64,000 nucleotides of DNA from Gynurincola endophyticus (GTDB lineage Bacteria; Bacteroidota; Bacteroidia; Chitinophagales; Chitinophagaceae). Below, in pieces: positions 43,704 through 53,384 of this stretch; the stretch's first letter is position 1, and the number at the start of each line of letters is the position of its first letter. The DNA is taken from the NCBI RefSeq assembly GCF_003991195.1, contig NZ_RCWL01000003.1, positions 248,001 through 312,000 of the forward strand. Reading direction: 5' to 3'. The position numbers were made by a program, and so were the translations under genes. The notes beneath the pieces were generated by a model that ran no database searches, was not told the origin of the DNA, and saw only the letters and a list, made by a program, of their open reading frames with translations.

Positions 43704-45497
43704 ATGAAGCAAACTAACGAACAATCAACATTACTCAAAGGTGGCGAATGGCTCATCAAGCAGAGCGAACCGAATGAAACTTTCATTCCGGAAGATTATA
43801 ATGAAGAGCAGTTAATGGTGAGAGACATGTGTATAAACTTTCTTGATTCGGAAGTTTTACCGATTATGGATAAGATCGATAAACTGGAGCCTGGTTTAAT
43901 GCCATCGTTAGTTGCCAAAGCTGGTGAGCAAGGCTTATTGGGGGCATCTATTCCTGAAGAATTGGGTGGTTTGGGTAAAGACTTTATAACTTCAACCATC
44001 GTTAATGAAGGTTTAGGTGGAGGTTATTCTTTTTCAGTAGCAGTTGCCGCTCATACCGGAATCGGTACTTTACCGATTTTATATTTTGGAAATGACCAGC
44101 AGAAAGAAAAATATATTCCTAAGCTGGCTGCCGGTGAGTGGAAGGGTGCGTATGGGTTAACCGAGCCGAACAGCGGATCGGACGCTTTGAGTTCTAAAAC
44201 CACCGCTACTTTAAGTGCTGATGGTAAATACTATTTGCTGAACGGACAAAAATGCTGGATCACCAATGGTGGTTTTGCAGATATCTATACTGTTTTTGCA
44301 AAAGTAGACGGAGATAAGTTTACCGGATTTATTGTAGAGCGTGGCTTTGAAGGCTTTACTCAGGGAGCAGAAGAGCACAAAATGGGAATTAAAGGCTCTT
44401 CTACAGTTCAACTGTATTTTCAGGATTGTAAAGTACCGGTTGAGAACGTACTGGGTGAAGTAGGCAGAGGGCACGTTATTGCTTTCAATATTCTGAACAT
44501 CGGCCGTTTAAAATTATGTGCTGCTGCATTAGGCGGTGCTAAACGTGCATCAAATATTTCTTTACAATACGCTTTAACCCGCGAACAATTCAAAACACCG
44601 ATTGCAAACTTCGGTGCAATCAAGCACAAGCTTGCTGAAATGGCTATATTAATGTGGGTAACTGAATCTGCATTATATAGAACCGCTAAATGGATTGATG
44701 AAAAAGAACAGGCTTTGTTAGCTGAAGGAAAACCATTCAATGAAGCATTGCTGGGTGCAGCCGAAGAGTACGCTATCGAGTGTGCTTTGCTAAAAGTTGC
44801 AGGTTCTGAAACATTGAGTTTTGTGGTAGATGAAGGCGTACAGGTGCATGGAGGTAACGGGTTCAGTGATGAGTATGAAATTTCAAGAGGCTATCGCGAC
44901 AGCCGCATCAACCGTATTTATGAAGGTACAAACGAAATTAACCGTTTGCTGAGTGTTGATATGGTACTGAAACGTGCAATGAAAGGCAAGTTGGATTTGA
45001 TGGGACCGGCAATGGGGGTTTTAAAAGAACTCATGGGGATTCCTGAATTTGGTGCTGGTGAATCTGCATTATTTGAAAAAGAAATTAAGTATGTTCAGAA
45101 CTTCAAGAAAGCTATTCTGATGACAGCTGGTGCAGCCGTTCAAAAATTAATGATGGCTATTGAAGGCGAACAGGAAATATTAATGAATATTGCAGATATG
45201 GCCATTCAGACCTTCCTGGCTGAAAGTGCTTTATTACGCGTAATGAAACTTGCAGAAACTAAAGGTGCTGATAATATTGCTTACGAACTGGCAGTTACGC
45301 AAACCTTTATTTATGATGCTGCAGATAAAATCAATAAATTCGGTAAGGATGCGATCAATGGCTTTGCTGAAGGTGATGAGCACAGAATGTTACTGTTAGG
45401 CTTGAAACGTTTCACTAAACAAGATCCGTTCAACAGTAAAGCAGCCAGAAGAGCAATTACCGATCGTCTGTACGCAGACGGAAAATTTCCGCAATAG
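43704..45497 (+). CDS. Acyl-CoA dehydrogenase family protein
   Basis: A 597-residue FAD enzyme: N-terminal helical domain, central beta domain (YGLTEPNSGSDALSSKTTA, CWITNGGFADIYTVFAKVDG), C-terminal helical domain with the catalytic Glu in RIYEGTNEINR, and an extra helical C-terminus of about 150 residues found in the long form (VLCAD/ACAD9-like) in Bacteroidota. It oxidises acyl-CoA to enoyl-CoA and gives electrons to ETF. ATG 43704 was preferred to an in-frame TTG at 43698. It follows the MarR gene and probably shares its message. Confidence 0.94.
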   Translation: MKQTNEQSTLLKGGEWLIKQSEPNETFIPEDYNEEQLMVRDMCINFLDSEVLPIMDKIDKLEPGLMPSLVAKAGEQGLLGASIPEELGGLGKDFITSTIVNEGLGGGYSFSVAVAAHTGIGTLPILYFGNDQQKEKYIPKLAAGEWKGAYGLTEPNSGSDALSSKTTATLSADGKYYLLNGQKCWITNGGFADIYTVFAKVDGDKFTGFIVERGFEGFTQGAEEHKMGIKGSSTVQLYFQDCKVPVENVLGEVGRGHVIAFNILNIGRLKLCAAALGGAKRASNISLQYALTREQFKTPIANFGAIKHKLAEMAILMWVTESALYRTAKWIDEKEQALLAEGKPFNEALLGAAEEYAIECALLKVAGSETLSFVVDEGVQVHGGNGFSDEYEISRGYRDSRINRIYEGTNEINRLLSVDMVLKRAMKGKLDLMGPAMGVLKELMGIPEFGAGESALFEKEIKYVQNFKKAILMTAGAAVQKLMMAIEGEQEILMNIADMAIQTFLAESALLRVMKLAETKGADNIAYELAVTQTFIYDAADKINKFGKDAINGFAEGDEHRMLLLGLKRFTKQDPFNSKAARRAITDRLYADGKFPQ

Positions 45498-45517
45498 GTT
45501 TTTTACGGCTATAATTT

Positions 45518-45550
45518 AAAGGCTGTCTTTATGTTCAGGGCAGCCTTTTT
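45518..45550 (+). terminator. Intrinsic terminator after the acyl-CoA dehydrogenase
   Basis: AAAGGCTG (45518-45525) pairs with CAGCCTTT (45541-45548) over a 15-nt loop, followed by Ts. Confidence 0.75.
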
Positions 45551-45683
45551 ATCTAAAAAACGCTTACTTTATTTGCCGGTGTTATACTCTGAAACCATTT
45601 GATTGGTTGAATTATTACAGAAATTCATCAAATATTCATTAGTGATAAAAAGCAAAAGGTGTTATTTTTATAAAAAATAGACT

Positions 45684-46103
45684 ATGCTGAAAAATATCAT
45701 TTTTGTATTGTCGCTGATGCTTGTTGTAGGTTCGGCATGTGCTCCGGAAACACCTAAATTCAAAGCTCCTGAAAACGCAAAGAATAATCTTCAGGGCCAG
45801 TTTTTACACCATGTTTATTTTTGGATGAAAGATTCAGGTAGCAAAGAAGATGTGGCAAAACTCATTGAAGGGCTTGAAACACTTACTAAAATAGAATCTA
45901 TCAGAGACTACCATATCGGCCTGCCTGCAGGAACAGATCGGGAAGTGGTGGATAATTCTTATGGTGTTTCGTGGTTGTTGGTTTTTGACGATGCCATTTC
46001 ACAGGATGAATATCAAACAGATTCTATCCATTTAGCTTTTGTGAAAAACTACAGTCATTTATGGGAGAAAGTTCAGGTGTATGATTCAAAAACAGCTCAA
46101 TAA
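45684..46103 (+). CDS. Dabb (stress-responsive alpha/beta barrel) domain lipoprotein
   Basis: A 139-residue protein with a lipobox-like signal (VVGSACAPE, Cys at residue 19) and a Dabb domain starting at FLHHVYFWMKDSGSKEDV, with DYHIGLPAGTDRE and the VFDDAISQDEYQTDSIH ending. Dabb proteins form dimers of ferredoxin-like barrels; most have no known reaction. An exported lipid-anchored form is less common than the cytoplasmic one. It is monocistronic and ends before the second shared-core palindrome. Confidence 0.85.
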   Translation: MLKNIIFVLSLMLVVGSACAPETPKFKAPENAKNNLQGQFLHHVYFWMKDSGSKEDVAKLIEGLETLTKIESIRDYHIGLPAGTDREVVDNSYGVSWLLVFDDAISQDEYQTDSIHLAFVKNYSHLWEKVQVYDSKTAQ

Positions 46104-46179
46104 GAATACGGCTGATATGTATCAAATATTACAAAAGAATTATTATCTGTAATCTTTTGACAAAAAAAACACGTATAAT

Positions 46180-46223
46180 ATAATAAAAAACAGGGAGTCT
46201 TAAGACTCCCTGTTTTTTATTAT
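46180..46223. terminator. 44-bp perfect palindrome, bidirectional terminator, copy 2 of a shared-core element
   Basis: All positions from 46180 to 46223 pair with their mirror. The centre GGGAGTCTTAAGACTCCC (46193-46210) is identical to that at 18198-18215, while the AT arms differ in sequence. It separates the convergent Dabb and pgl genes and has A- and T-runs suited to termination on both strands. Confidence 0.88.
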
Positions 46224-46274
46224 CGGGTCTGATTGTTGAATGTAATCAGGCACTTTTTCTATAAAGCAATAAAA

Positions 46275-46994
46275 TTATGATAGCTTCGCCGCCGCCGCTT
46301 CATCAATAAACCAATATAGTTCACCGTTTAATGGTTGAATAATTTGGGATGGATACTGATCAACATTGCGCTCACCCTGAATTACCTGATACAGTGCCTC
46401 TGCTTTATTGGCACCAAAAGTTAAGAAAGCTATTCTTCTCGCTTTGTTCACTAGTGGAGCTGTAAGTGTTATACGATACATGTTTTGTGCATCTAGCCAG
46501 AATGCAAAAACATTCCGCATATTTTCATGTACCGCTACCGTATTCGGAAATAGTGAAAGTGTATGGCCGTCATCTCCCATTCCATTTAATACCAGATCAA
46601 AAACGCTGTCTTCACCGCAATAATGAAGAATGGTTTTTTCATATTCCAGCGCAGCGGCTTCCGGTTCGAGACTGGTATCCATAATATGAATATTTTCTTT
46701 CGGAATCGGAACATGATTTAATAATGTTTCGTGAGTCATCCTCGCATTGTTACGATCATCTTCAAACGGAACAGCTCTTTCATCACCCCAGAAAATATGA
46801 ATACGGTCCCATTCAATTCTTTCACTGTATGGAGCTTCCGACAAACGCTTGTAAAGCTCTTTCGGTGAATTACCGCCCGTTACTACCCAGGTAAAACGGT
46901 CTTGTTTTGCCAGTGTACTTTCAATGAATGAGGTGATCCATTCTGCCAGTGCTTCACTTAGTATTGAAGGATTTTGTTTTACAATAATTTCCAT
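46275..46994 (-). CDS. pgl: 6-phosphogluconolactonase
   Basis: A 239-residue protein of the Pgl/NagB-like family. Motifs are WVVTGGNSPKELYKRL, IHIFWGDERAVPFEDDRNNARM and LNGMGDDGHTLSLFP, which is the DevB/SOL signature of 6-phosphogluconolactonase rather than glucosamine deaminase. It hydrolyses 6-phosphogluconolactone in the oxidative pentose phosphate pathway. It is third after gnd and zwf on the minus strand, though a terminator stands between zwf and this gene. Confidence 0.93.
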   Translation of the reverse strand: MEIIVKQNPSILSEALAEWITSFIESTLAKQDRFTWVVTGGNSPKELYKRLSEAPYSERIEWDRIHIFWGDERAVPFEDDRNNARMTHETLLNHVPIPKENIHIMDTSLEPEAAALEYEKTILHYCGEDSVFDLVLNGMGDDGHTLSLFPNTVAVHENMRNVFAFWLDAQNMYRITLTAPLVNKARRIAFLTFGANKAEALYQVIQGERNVDQYPSQIIQPLNGELYWFIDEAAAAKLS

Positions 46995-47002
46995 ATTTAA
47001 AA

Positions 47003-47034
47003 CTTAAAAAGAAAGCAGGTGGTAGCCTGCTTTC
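47003..47034 (-). terminator. Terminator or attenuator between zwf and pgl
   Basis: GAAAGCAGG (47011-47019) pairs with CCTGCTTTC (47026-47034) around a 6-nt loop. On the minus strand a run of five Ts follows directly. It would stop or reduce transcription from zwf into pgl. Confidence 0.75.
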
Positions 47035-47047
47035 AAGTATGAACAAT

Positions 47048-48562
47048 CTATTTTTTGTCTTTATTCGGTAAGCTGATCCAGTGATGGCCGTCTCTGGCTA
47101 CCAGTGCAGCGGCATCCTCAGGGCCCCAGCTTCCCGGCGAATAATTCGGGAAGGAAGTAGGGGTGGTGTTATTCCAATTATCTAAAATCGGCATTATCAC
47201 TTTCCATGCAGCTTCAATCTGATCTGAACGCATAAACAAAGTAGCATTGCCTTCCATTACATCGAGTAATAATGTTTCGTATGCTTCCGGTTCATTGCCA
47301 TCATAAGCATCTTTATAACTGAATACCATATCTACCGGATTCAGGTTTAAAGTTTGTCCGGGGCGTTTTCCCTGAAATCTTAAACGGATATCCATATCCG
47401 GAGCAATACTGATGGTTAATCTGTTCGGGCGCCAGGTTTCTGCAGCTTCCGGAGGAAATGCATAATGTGGAGCCGGCTTAAACTGGATGTTGATGACGGT
47501 TGATTTACCATTTAAGCGTTTACCGGTTCTTACATAGAACGGTACATTCTGCCAACGCCAGTTGTCAATATAAAATTTAACGGCAGCAAAGGTTTCTACA
47601 CTTGATTGTGCGTCTACTTTGCTTTCGTCGCGATAACCTTTCACTTCTTTTCCGTTCATCCAGCCAGCAGCATATTGCCCGCGAACGGCATGCATATATA
47701 CTTCCTCCGGTTGAATTCTGCGTATTGCATTTAAAACATCCACGGTTTTATTGCGAATTTCATTCGCTTCGAACGAAACCGGTGCTTCCATAGCCACATA
47801 ACATAACAATTGAAGAATGTGGTTTTGAACCATATCGCGCAATGCGCCGGAGTTCTCATAAAAATCGCCACGCCCTTCAACACCTACTGTTTCTGCAGCA
47901 GTGATCTGAACATTATCAATATAACTTCTGTTCCAGATCGGCTCAAACAATGCGTTCGCAAACCGGAGTGCTAAGATGTTTTGTACCGTTTCTTTTCCCA
48001 GATAGTGGTCGATACGGTAAATCTGCTCTTCATCAAACAGTGAAGCCAATTGTTTATTTAATTGTTTTGCACTGTCTAAATCGTGACCGAATGGTTTTTC
48101 GATTACCACCCGGGTGCACTTTGTATCAGAGCAAATGTTTAATGGCCCCAGTTTGCTAACAATATCCGGTACCAGTTGCGGTGCTACAGATAAGTAGAAA
48201 ATTACATTGGGGTGTACACCAAACTCTTTTTCTTTTTCTTTTACGATTTCTGCAATTTGCTGGTATTCTTCTTCAACAGAAGCATCCATTTGCAGATATG
48301 AAACCTGCGTTGAAAATTTTTCCCAATCTCCGTCTACCGGATCTTTTCTTCTGGAAAATTGTTGAATACCATCTAACAAATGTTTTCTGTAATCATCATT
48401 AGTGAAAGGGCGTCGGCCGATACCAATGATTGAAAACTGTTCGGGCATCCAGTCATCCATGAATAAATTATAGAGTGCCGGTGTTAGTTTGCGATGGTTC
48501 AGGTCGCCGCTACCACCAAAGATGAATAGTAAACTTGCAGGTGGCCTTTTATGTTGTTCCAT
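47048..48562 (-). CDS. zwf: Glucose-6-phosphate 1-dehydrogenase
   Basis: A 504-residue enzyme starting at ATG 48562 (an in-frame start 14 codons upstream gives no family match and abuts the gnd stop). Motifs are [20 protein letters not shown] (NADP fold) and the active-site [13 protein letters not shown], followed by [19 protein letters not shown]. It oxidises glucose 6-phosphate to the lactone, giving NADPH. It lies 41 bp after gnd. Confidence 0.96.
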   Translation of the reverse strand: MEQHKRPPASLLFIFGGSGDLNHRKLTPALYNLFMDDWMPEQFSIIGIGRRPFTNDDYRKHLLDGIQQFSRRKDPVDGDWEKFSTQVSYLQMDASVEEEYQQIAEIVKEKEKEFGVHPNVIFYLSVAPQLVPDIVSKLGPLNICSDTKCTRVVIEKPFGHDLDSAKQLNKQLASLFDEEQIYRIDHYLGKETVQNILALRFANALFEPIWNRSYIDNVQITAAETVGVEGRGDFYENSGALRDMVQNHILQLLCYVAMEAPVSFEANEIRNKTVDVLNAIRRIQPEEVYMHAVRGQYAAGWMNGKEVKGYRDESKVDAQSSVETFAAVKFYIDNWRWQNVPFYVRTGKRLNGKSTVINIQFKPAPHYAFPPEAAETWRPNRLTISIAPDMDIRLRFQGKRPGQTLNLNPVDMVFSYKDAYDGNEPEAYETLLLDVMEGNATLFMRSDQIEAAWKVIMPILDNWNNTTPTSFPNYSPGSWGPEDAAALVARDGHHWISLPNKDKK

Positions 48563-48603
48563 GTAATTTTTTTTAATCTTGTTTACTGACCGGGTAATTA
48601 ACA

Positions 48604-50016
48604 TTAGGCATTCCAGTGTGTATGAAATGTTCCTTCCTTGTCTTTTCTCTGATAAGTATGCGCTCCGAAATAGTCTCTTTGAGCCTGTACCATATTGGTT
48701 GGCATTTCTGCGCAGGTAAAGGCATCAAAGTAGCTCAGTGATGCAAATAATGAGCCGCTGGCATAACCGTTTGCAATAGCCGTTGCCAGTATTGTTCTGG
48801 TAGTCAACAATATCGGTTTAATAAGTTCGGCTATTTCTTGTGTTGAAAGGATGTTTTCCGTATCCGGTTGGGCGGAATAGACCTTACTGAATACAGTTAA
48901 TAAGCTTGAACGGATAATACATCCGCCTCTCCAAACACTTACTACTTTATCCATCGGAATTTCCATTTGTAAATCTTCCGAAGCTTTTGCAATCATTGAC
49001 AAACCTTGTGTATAGGCAATGATAACACCAAATAATAACGCATCGTGGGCTTGTTGAATTAAGTCTTCTTTGTTGATTGTCAGCAATTTGCGATGTGTGC
49101 CGTACAATGCTGCGGCATTTACGCGAAAGTTTTTGTTTGAAGAGATGTTACGCATGGTAACCGCCTGATCAATAGAAGGAATTGGAATTCCCAGGTCCAG
49201 CGCATCTTGCGAAGTCCACTTACCGGTACCTTTGGCGCCGGCTTTATCTAAAATTTTATCCAGCAGGAAGGTTCCGTCTTCATCTTTCTGAAGGAAGATA
49301 TCGCGGGTTATTTCAACCAGAAAAGAATGCAGGTCGCCCTCGTTCCATTTTTTGAAAACTTCATACATTTCTTCGTTAGTAAGGTTACCACCCCATTTCA
49401 GGAGTTCATAAATTTCTGAAATCTGCTCCATAATGGCATATTCTATCCCATTATGTACCATTTTTACATAGTGGCCTGCGCCTGCATTTCCTAAATGGGC
49501 TACACATGGTTCTCCATTTACTTTTGCGGCAACACTTTCGAGCATTGGTTGAATATGCGGATAAGCTGTTTTGTCTCCGCCAGGCATGATACTCGGGCCC
49601 TTTCTTGCACCTTCCTCACCACCGGATACACCCATGCCAACAAATCTCAACCCTTTCGTTTGTAGATAATTAACTCTACGAAGGGTATCGGTAAAATGCG
49701 AATTACCGCCGTCAATGATAATATCACCTTCATTAAGAATCGGAATTAATGACTCAATCACATCGTCAACCGGTTTACCGGCCGGAACGAGCATCATAAT
49801 TCTTCGCGGACTGGATAGTTGCTGCACCATATCTTCTAACGCGGTAACCGATTTAACAGTAGTACCGGCGGTTGCAGCCTTTTCAAATGCTTGACCTTTA
49901 GCGAGATCTTTATCGAAGCCGATCACCTTAAAACCATGATCAGCCATATTAAGTAGAAAGTTAGACCCCATTACTCCGAGGCCAATCATTCCGAAATCAT
50001 ATAATTGTGTTGCCAT
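48604..50016 (-). CDS. gnd: 6-phosphogluconate dehydrogenase, decarboxylating
   Basis: A 470-residue enzyme of the long NADP type. The N-terminal Rossmann motif is [18 protein letters not shown]; the substrate site includes [18 protein letters not shown], and [14 protein letters not shown] supplies the catalytic Lys/Glu region. It oxidises 6-phosphogluconate to ribulose 5-phosphate and CO2. It is first in the gnd-zwf-pgl set. Confidence 0.97.
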   Translation of the reverse strand: MATQLYDFGMIGLGVMGSNFLLNMADHGFKVIGFDKDLAKGQAFEKAATAGTTVKSVTALEDMVQQLSSPRRIMMLVPAGKPVDDVIESLIPILNEGDIIIDGGNSHFTDTLRRVNYLQTKGLRFVGMGVSGGEEGARKGPSIMPGGDKTAYPHIQPMLESVAAKVNGEPCVAHLGNAGAGHYVKMVHNGIEYAIMEQISEIYELLKWGGNLTNEEMYEVFKKWNEGDLHSFLVEITRDIFLQKDEDGTFLLDKILDKAGAKGTGKWTSQDALDLGIPIPSIDQAVTMRNISSNKNFRVNAAALYGTHRKLLTINKEDLIQQAHDALLFGVIIAYTQGLSMIAKASEDLQMEIPMDKVVSVWRGGCIIRSSLLTVFSKVYSAQPDTENILSTQEIAELIKPILLTTRTILATAIANGYASGSLFASLSYFDAFTCAEMPTNMVQAQRDYFGAHTYQRKDKEGTFHTHWNA

Positions 50017-50155
50017 GTAGATATAAAATATGAAACAAATTTACCAAAATATGCATTTTAATCACAGAAGAAATGTGATTGAACAATAAATGACATAAAT
50101 CTTTACAATTAACAAAAGCTTTTTGTTGAAAAGATAGGTGAATAGGATATTATTG

Positions 50156-50163
50156 TATCTTTG
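50156..50163 (+). promoter_or_regulatory. Predicted -7 box of the RRM protein gene
   Basis: TATCTTTG matches TAnnTTTG exactly. It would give a start near 50170 and a leader of about 120 nt, typical of RNA-binding proteins controlled after transcription. No good -33 element was found at 19-21 bp. The remaining 270 bp between gnd and this gene showed nothing else. Confidence 0.45.
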
Positions 50164-50290
50164 TATCCAAATTGTGAGATAAGCTTTTAATTGTTGATCT
50201 AATTCTGCTACGCATCACTGCTACTTAGTTAAATTCCGCATTACATTGTCTTAGATCTCTCAGATTAATTTTTTATTTATTATTTTTTTT

Positions 50291-50599
50291 ATGAACATTT
50301 ATGTTTCTAATTTAAGCTTCAACGTTACTGATGAAGACTTACATGACTTCTTTGCTGAATATGGCGAAGTTTCTTCTGCGAAAGTAATCACTGACAAATT
50401 CACTCAAAAAAGCCGTGGCTTTGGTTTTGTTGAAATGGCAGACCAGGAAGCTGCTCAAAAAGCTATCCGTGAATTAGATGGTGGTTTAGTAGAAGGTCGT
50501 GCTATCAAAGTAACTGAAGCTCGTCCTCGTGAAGATCGTCCTCAACAACAAAGACGTTCTTTTGCTCCTCGTAATAACAATTTCAACAACCGTTATTAG
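50291..50599 (+). CDS. Small RNA-recognition-motif (RRM) RNA-binding protein
   Basis: A 102-residue protein with one RRM. RNP2 is NIYVSNLSF and RNP1 is SRGFGFVEM, both intact with aromatic residues for RNA stacking. The tail is Arg/Gln/Asn-rich (RPQQQRRSFAPRNNNF). Such proteins are abundant in Bacteroidota, which lack ProQ- and often Hfq-like activity, and act as RNA chaperones affecting mRNA levels. Codon use is strongly biased, suggesting high expression. A terminator follows. Confidence 0.94.
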   Translation: MNIYVSNLSFNVTDEDLHDFFAEYGEVSSAKVITDKFTQKSRGFGFVEMADQEAAQKAIRELDGGLVEGRAIKVTEARPREDRPQQQRRSFAPRNNNFNNRY

Positions 50600-50621
50600 T
50601 AGATTAGCTTTAGAGATACTG

Positions 50622-50654
50622 AATCCCGTACTAAATTAGTGCGGGATTTTTTTT
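50622..50654 (+). terminator. Intrinsic terminator of the RRM gene
   Basis: AATCCCG (50622-50628) pairs with CGGGATT (50642-50648), extended by ACT/AGT inside the loop, followed by eight Ts. Confidence 0.88.
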
Positions 50655-50669
50655 GCTACCCCGAAGATT

Positions 50670-50677
50670 TATATTTG
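50670..50677 (+). promoter_or_regulatory. Predicted -7 box of the MFS gene
   Basis: TATATTTG matches TAnnTTTG exactly. Its distance of 19 bp to the ATG at 50697 implies a very short leader. A TTG lies 14 bp upstream, too close for the usual -33 spacing. Confidence 0.45.
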
Positions 50678-50696
50678 TGCCCGATAAGTTTAGACC

Positions 50697-51920
50697 ATGA
50701 AGAAGCCACAATCTGCTATTATTTTCATTTTTATTACGTTATTAATTGACGTAGCGGGCATTGGAATTATTTACCCGGTGATTCCTGACCTGATTAAAGA
50801 ACTGACAGGGTCAGACGTAAGTACCGCTTCGGAATATGGCGGGTGGCTCGGTTTTGCTTACGCTTTTATGCAATTTATTTTCGCTCCGATTTTAGGTAAT
50901 CTCAGTGATAAATATGGTCGCCGACCCGTTCTCCTGATTTCATTATTAGGTTTCGGAGTCGATTATTTTATCATGGCCTATGCTCCCAATATTATATGGC
51001 TGTTTCTCGGACGGTTAGTCGCCGGTGTTTGTGGTGCCAGCTTTACTACCGCGAGTGCTTATATTGCAGACGTTTCTCCTCCTGAAAAAAGAGCACAGAA
51101 CTTTGGTTTGATCGGAGCCGCATTCGGACTCGGTTTTATTATCGGCCCGTTGTGTGGCGGTCTTTTAGGTCAGTTTGGTCCACGAATGCCTTTTATTGTT
51201 GCCGGTATTCTTACTTTAGTGAATTGCCTCTACGGTTATTTTGTATTACCCGAATCACTGAAAAAAGAAAACCGCCGGCCTTTTGAGTGGAAAAGAGCGA
51301 ACCCTGTCGGTACACTATTACAATTAAAGCAGTATCCAAAAGTTTATCCCTTACTATTCGTTTTGTTTCTTATTTACCTGGCTGGTCAATCTGTGAATAC
51401 TGTTTGGGGCTACTATGGTATGGAAAAGTTTCAATGGGATACCAACGACATTGGTATTTCATTAGCGGTAGTAGGCGCTTGTATCTTTCTGGTACAAGGT
51501 ATTCTCATCCGCTATACCATTAAAGCCTGGGGAGAAAATAAAAGTGTTGTTATCGGTATCATGTTTTATACCATTGGTTTCTTTCTGTATGCCCTCGCTA
51601 CAGAAGGATGGATGATGTATGCATTCACTATTGTATATTGTTTAGGGGGTGTTTGCGGACCGGCCCTGAATGGAATTATTGCGAATAACATTCCGGCAAA
51701 TCAACAAGGTGAGTTGCAGGGAGGTTTAACCAGTTTAATGAGCCTCACGAGTATTATCGGCCCGGTACTGATGACGCAGATTTTTCATCATTTTACAGCG
51801 GCTGATGCACCAATATACTTTCCAGGGTCGTCAATGATGTTTGCAGGCGTATTGATGTTGTGTGGACTGATACTAAGTGTAATACAGCTAAAAAAGGTTC
51901 AAAAACGTTCCGCTCTCTGA
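50697..51920 (+). CDS. MFS transporter, TetA/TCR-like drug:proton antiporter family
   Basis: A 407-residue transporter with twelve helices. Motif A is LGNLSDKYGRRPVLLISLLG, motif C is GAAFGLGFIIGPLCGGLLG, and the first helix carries the family Asp (LLIDVAGIGIIYPVIPDL). This is the pattern of TetA-type drug/proton antiporters, although most Bacteroidota members do not export tetracycline. It has its own promoter and terminator. The substrate cannot be inferred. Confidence 0.9.
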   Translation: MKKPQSAIIFIFITLLIDVAGIGIIYPVIPDLIKELTGSDVSTASEYGGWLGFAYAFMQFIFAPILGNLSDKYGRRPVLLISLLGFGVDYFIMAYAPNIIWLFLGRLVAGVCGASFTTASAYIADVSPPEKRAQNFGLIGAAFGLGFIIGPLCGGLLGQFGPRMPFIVAGILTLVNCLYGYFVLPESLKKENRRPFEWKRANPVGTLLQLKQYPKVYPLLFVLFLIYLAGQSVNTVWGYYGMEKFQWDTNDIGISLAVVGACIFLVQGILIRYTIKAWGENKSVVIGIMFYTIGFFLYALATEGWMMYAFTIVYCLGGVCGPALNGIIANNIPANQQGELQGGLTSLMSLTSIIGPVLMTQIFHHFTAADAPIYFPGSSMMFAGVLMLCGLILSVIQLKKVQKRSAL

Positions 51921-51954
51921 TGTTAATAAAAATTTTAATATAGAAAAGTTTAAC

Positions 51955-51986
51955 ACAAGCCTGTTCGTACAGGCTTGTTTTTTTTA
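51955..51986 (+). terminator. Intrinsic terminator of the MFS gene
   Basis: ACAAGCCTG (51955-51963) pairs with CAGGCTTGT (51970-51978) around a 6-nt loop, followed by a long T-run. Confidence 0.88.
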
Positions 51987-52076
51987 TCATAAAAAGTTAT
52001 ACTTGCCAAATCCGGTTTTGGGAACACATATAAAAGGAAGAAATTAACCCCGTTTCTTCACTCCTGATTAGCAAGT

Positions 52077-53384
52077 ATGAAAAAAGTTAAGTTTTTATGG
52101 ATTGGTATTGCGCTGCTCGTAATAGCTGGTGGCATCTGGTATTGGTGGTCGGGCAACGAGAAATATGATGACAATATCGATCTGAATCATGTAACCCCCG
52201 AAGAGCCAACCTATCTTTACGGAATAGCAATCGATAGTTTTGAAGTAGAAGAACACACCATTCTGAAGAATGAATTTTTATCTACAATATTTGCAAAACA
52301 CGGCGTCAATAACTTAACGGTACATCAGCTGGTTCAATCGTCAGAAGGTGTATTCAATGTAAAAGATATCAGAGTAGGAAATCCTTATACTACCATCAAA
52401 GAGCGTGACTCTGCGCAAACACTCGCTTACCTTATTTATCATCCCAACTTAGTCGATTATATAGTTTTCAACTTAAAAGATTCTGCAGCCGTTACTGCCG
52501 GTCAAAAAGAAGTAACAACAGAAATAAAAGAAGTGGCGGGAGAAATTACCTCTTCTCTTTATGAAGCACTGATTAAAGGAGGTGCTAATGCTAACCTTGC
52601 TATGAAAATGGCTGATATGTATGCATGGACCATCGACTTTTACAGTATTCAGAAAGGTGATAAGTTCAAAGTAATTTATGAACAACAATTGGTAGACGGC
52701 TCTCCCTTACAAATCGGAAATATCCACGCCGCCGTTTTTGAACACAAAGGTGTTCCTTATTATGGATACCGGTATCAGGTAAGTGAGGATAAGCCTTTTG
52801 AATATTATAATGAAAAGGGAGAAAGCCTGAGAAGAGCTTTTCTGAAAGCACCGTTGAAGTTTTCACGCATCAGCTCACGCTTTAGTTTGAAAAGGTTTCA
52901 CCCTGTTCAAAAAAGATGGAAAGCCCACCTTGGAACCGATTATGCCGCGCCGCATGGTACACCAATTATTGCTACCGGTAGCGGAACTGTTATTGCCTCA
53001 GAATACAATGGAAATAACGGCCACTACGTAAAAATTAAACATAACACTACTTATACCACACAATATCTGCACATGAGCAGAAGAGCGGTGAAAGTAGGAC
53101 AAAGAATTTCTCAAGGACAAGTAATAGGTTATGTAGGCAGCACCGGTTTAGCCACCGGTCCGCACGTTTGTTACCGTTTCTGGAAGAATGGCCAACAGGT
53201 AGACCCTTTAAGAGAAAAGTTTCCAACAGCGGAGCCTATCACAAAAACAGCTATACCTGCATTTGAAGCATATCGTTTATCAAAAGACAGTATTCTTAAC
53301 AGAATCGAAATAAAAAAAGCCCCCATTTCAGAAGAAATGAAGGCTGAATTATTAAAAGATTCTTTAGCAATTGAAGCGAACTAG
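52077..53384 (+). CDS. Membrane-anchored M23 peptidase (peptidoglycan DD-endopeptidase-like)
   Basis: A 435-residue protein with an N-terminal membrane anchor (residues 5-25), a long middle part with helix-rich and Csd3/ShyA-like features (about 40-270), and an M23 domain (about 275-395). Zinc ligands are His and Asp in HLGTDYAAPHGT, and HxH is completed by YLHMS and TGPHVCYRFW. It should cut peptidoglycan cross-links during growth. It overlaps the convergent S9 peptidase gene by 4 bp at CTAG. Confidence 0.92.
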   Translation: MKKVKFLWIGIALLVIAGGIWYWWSGNEKYDDNIDLNHVTPEEPTYLYGIAIDSFEVEEHTILKNEFLSTIFAKHGVNNLTVHQLVQSSEGVFNVKDIRVGNPYTTIKERDSAQTLAYLIYHPNLVDYIVFNLKDSAAVTAGQKEVTTEIKEVAGEITSSLYEALIKGGANANLAMKMADMYAWTIDFYSIQKGDKFKVIYEQQLVDGSPLQIGNIHAAVFEHKGVPYYGYRYQVSEDKPFEYYNEKGESLRRAFLKAPLKFSRISSRFSLKRFHPVQKRWKAHLGTDYAAPHGTPIIATGSGTVIASEYNGNNGHYVKIKHNTTYTTQYLHMSRRAVKVGQRISQGQVIGYVGSTGLATGPHVCYRFWKNGQQVDPLREKFPTAEPITKTAIPAFEAYRLSKDSILNRIEIKKAPISEEMKAELLKDSLAIEAN

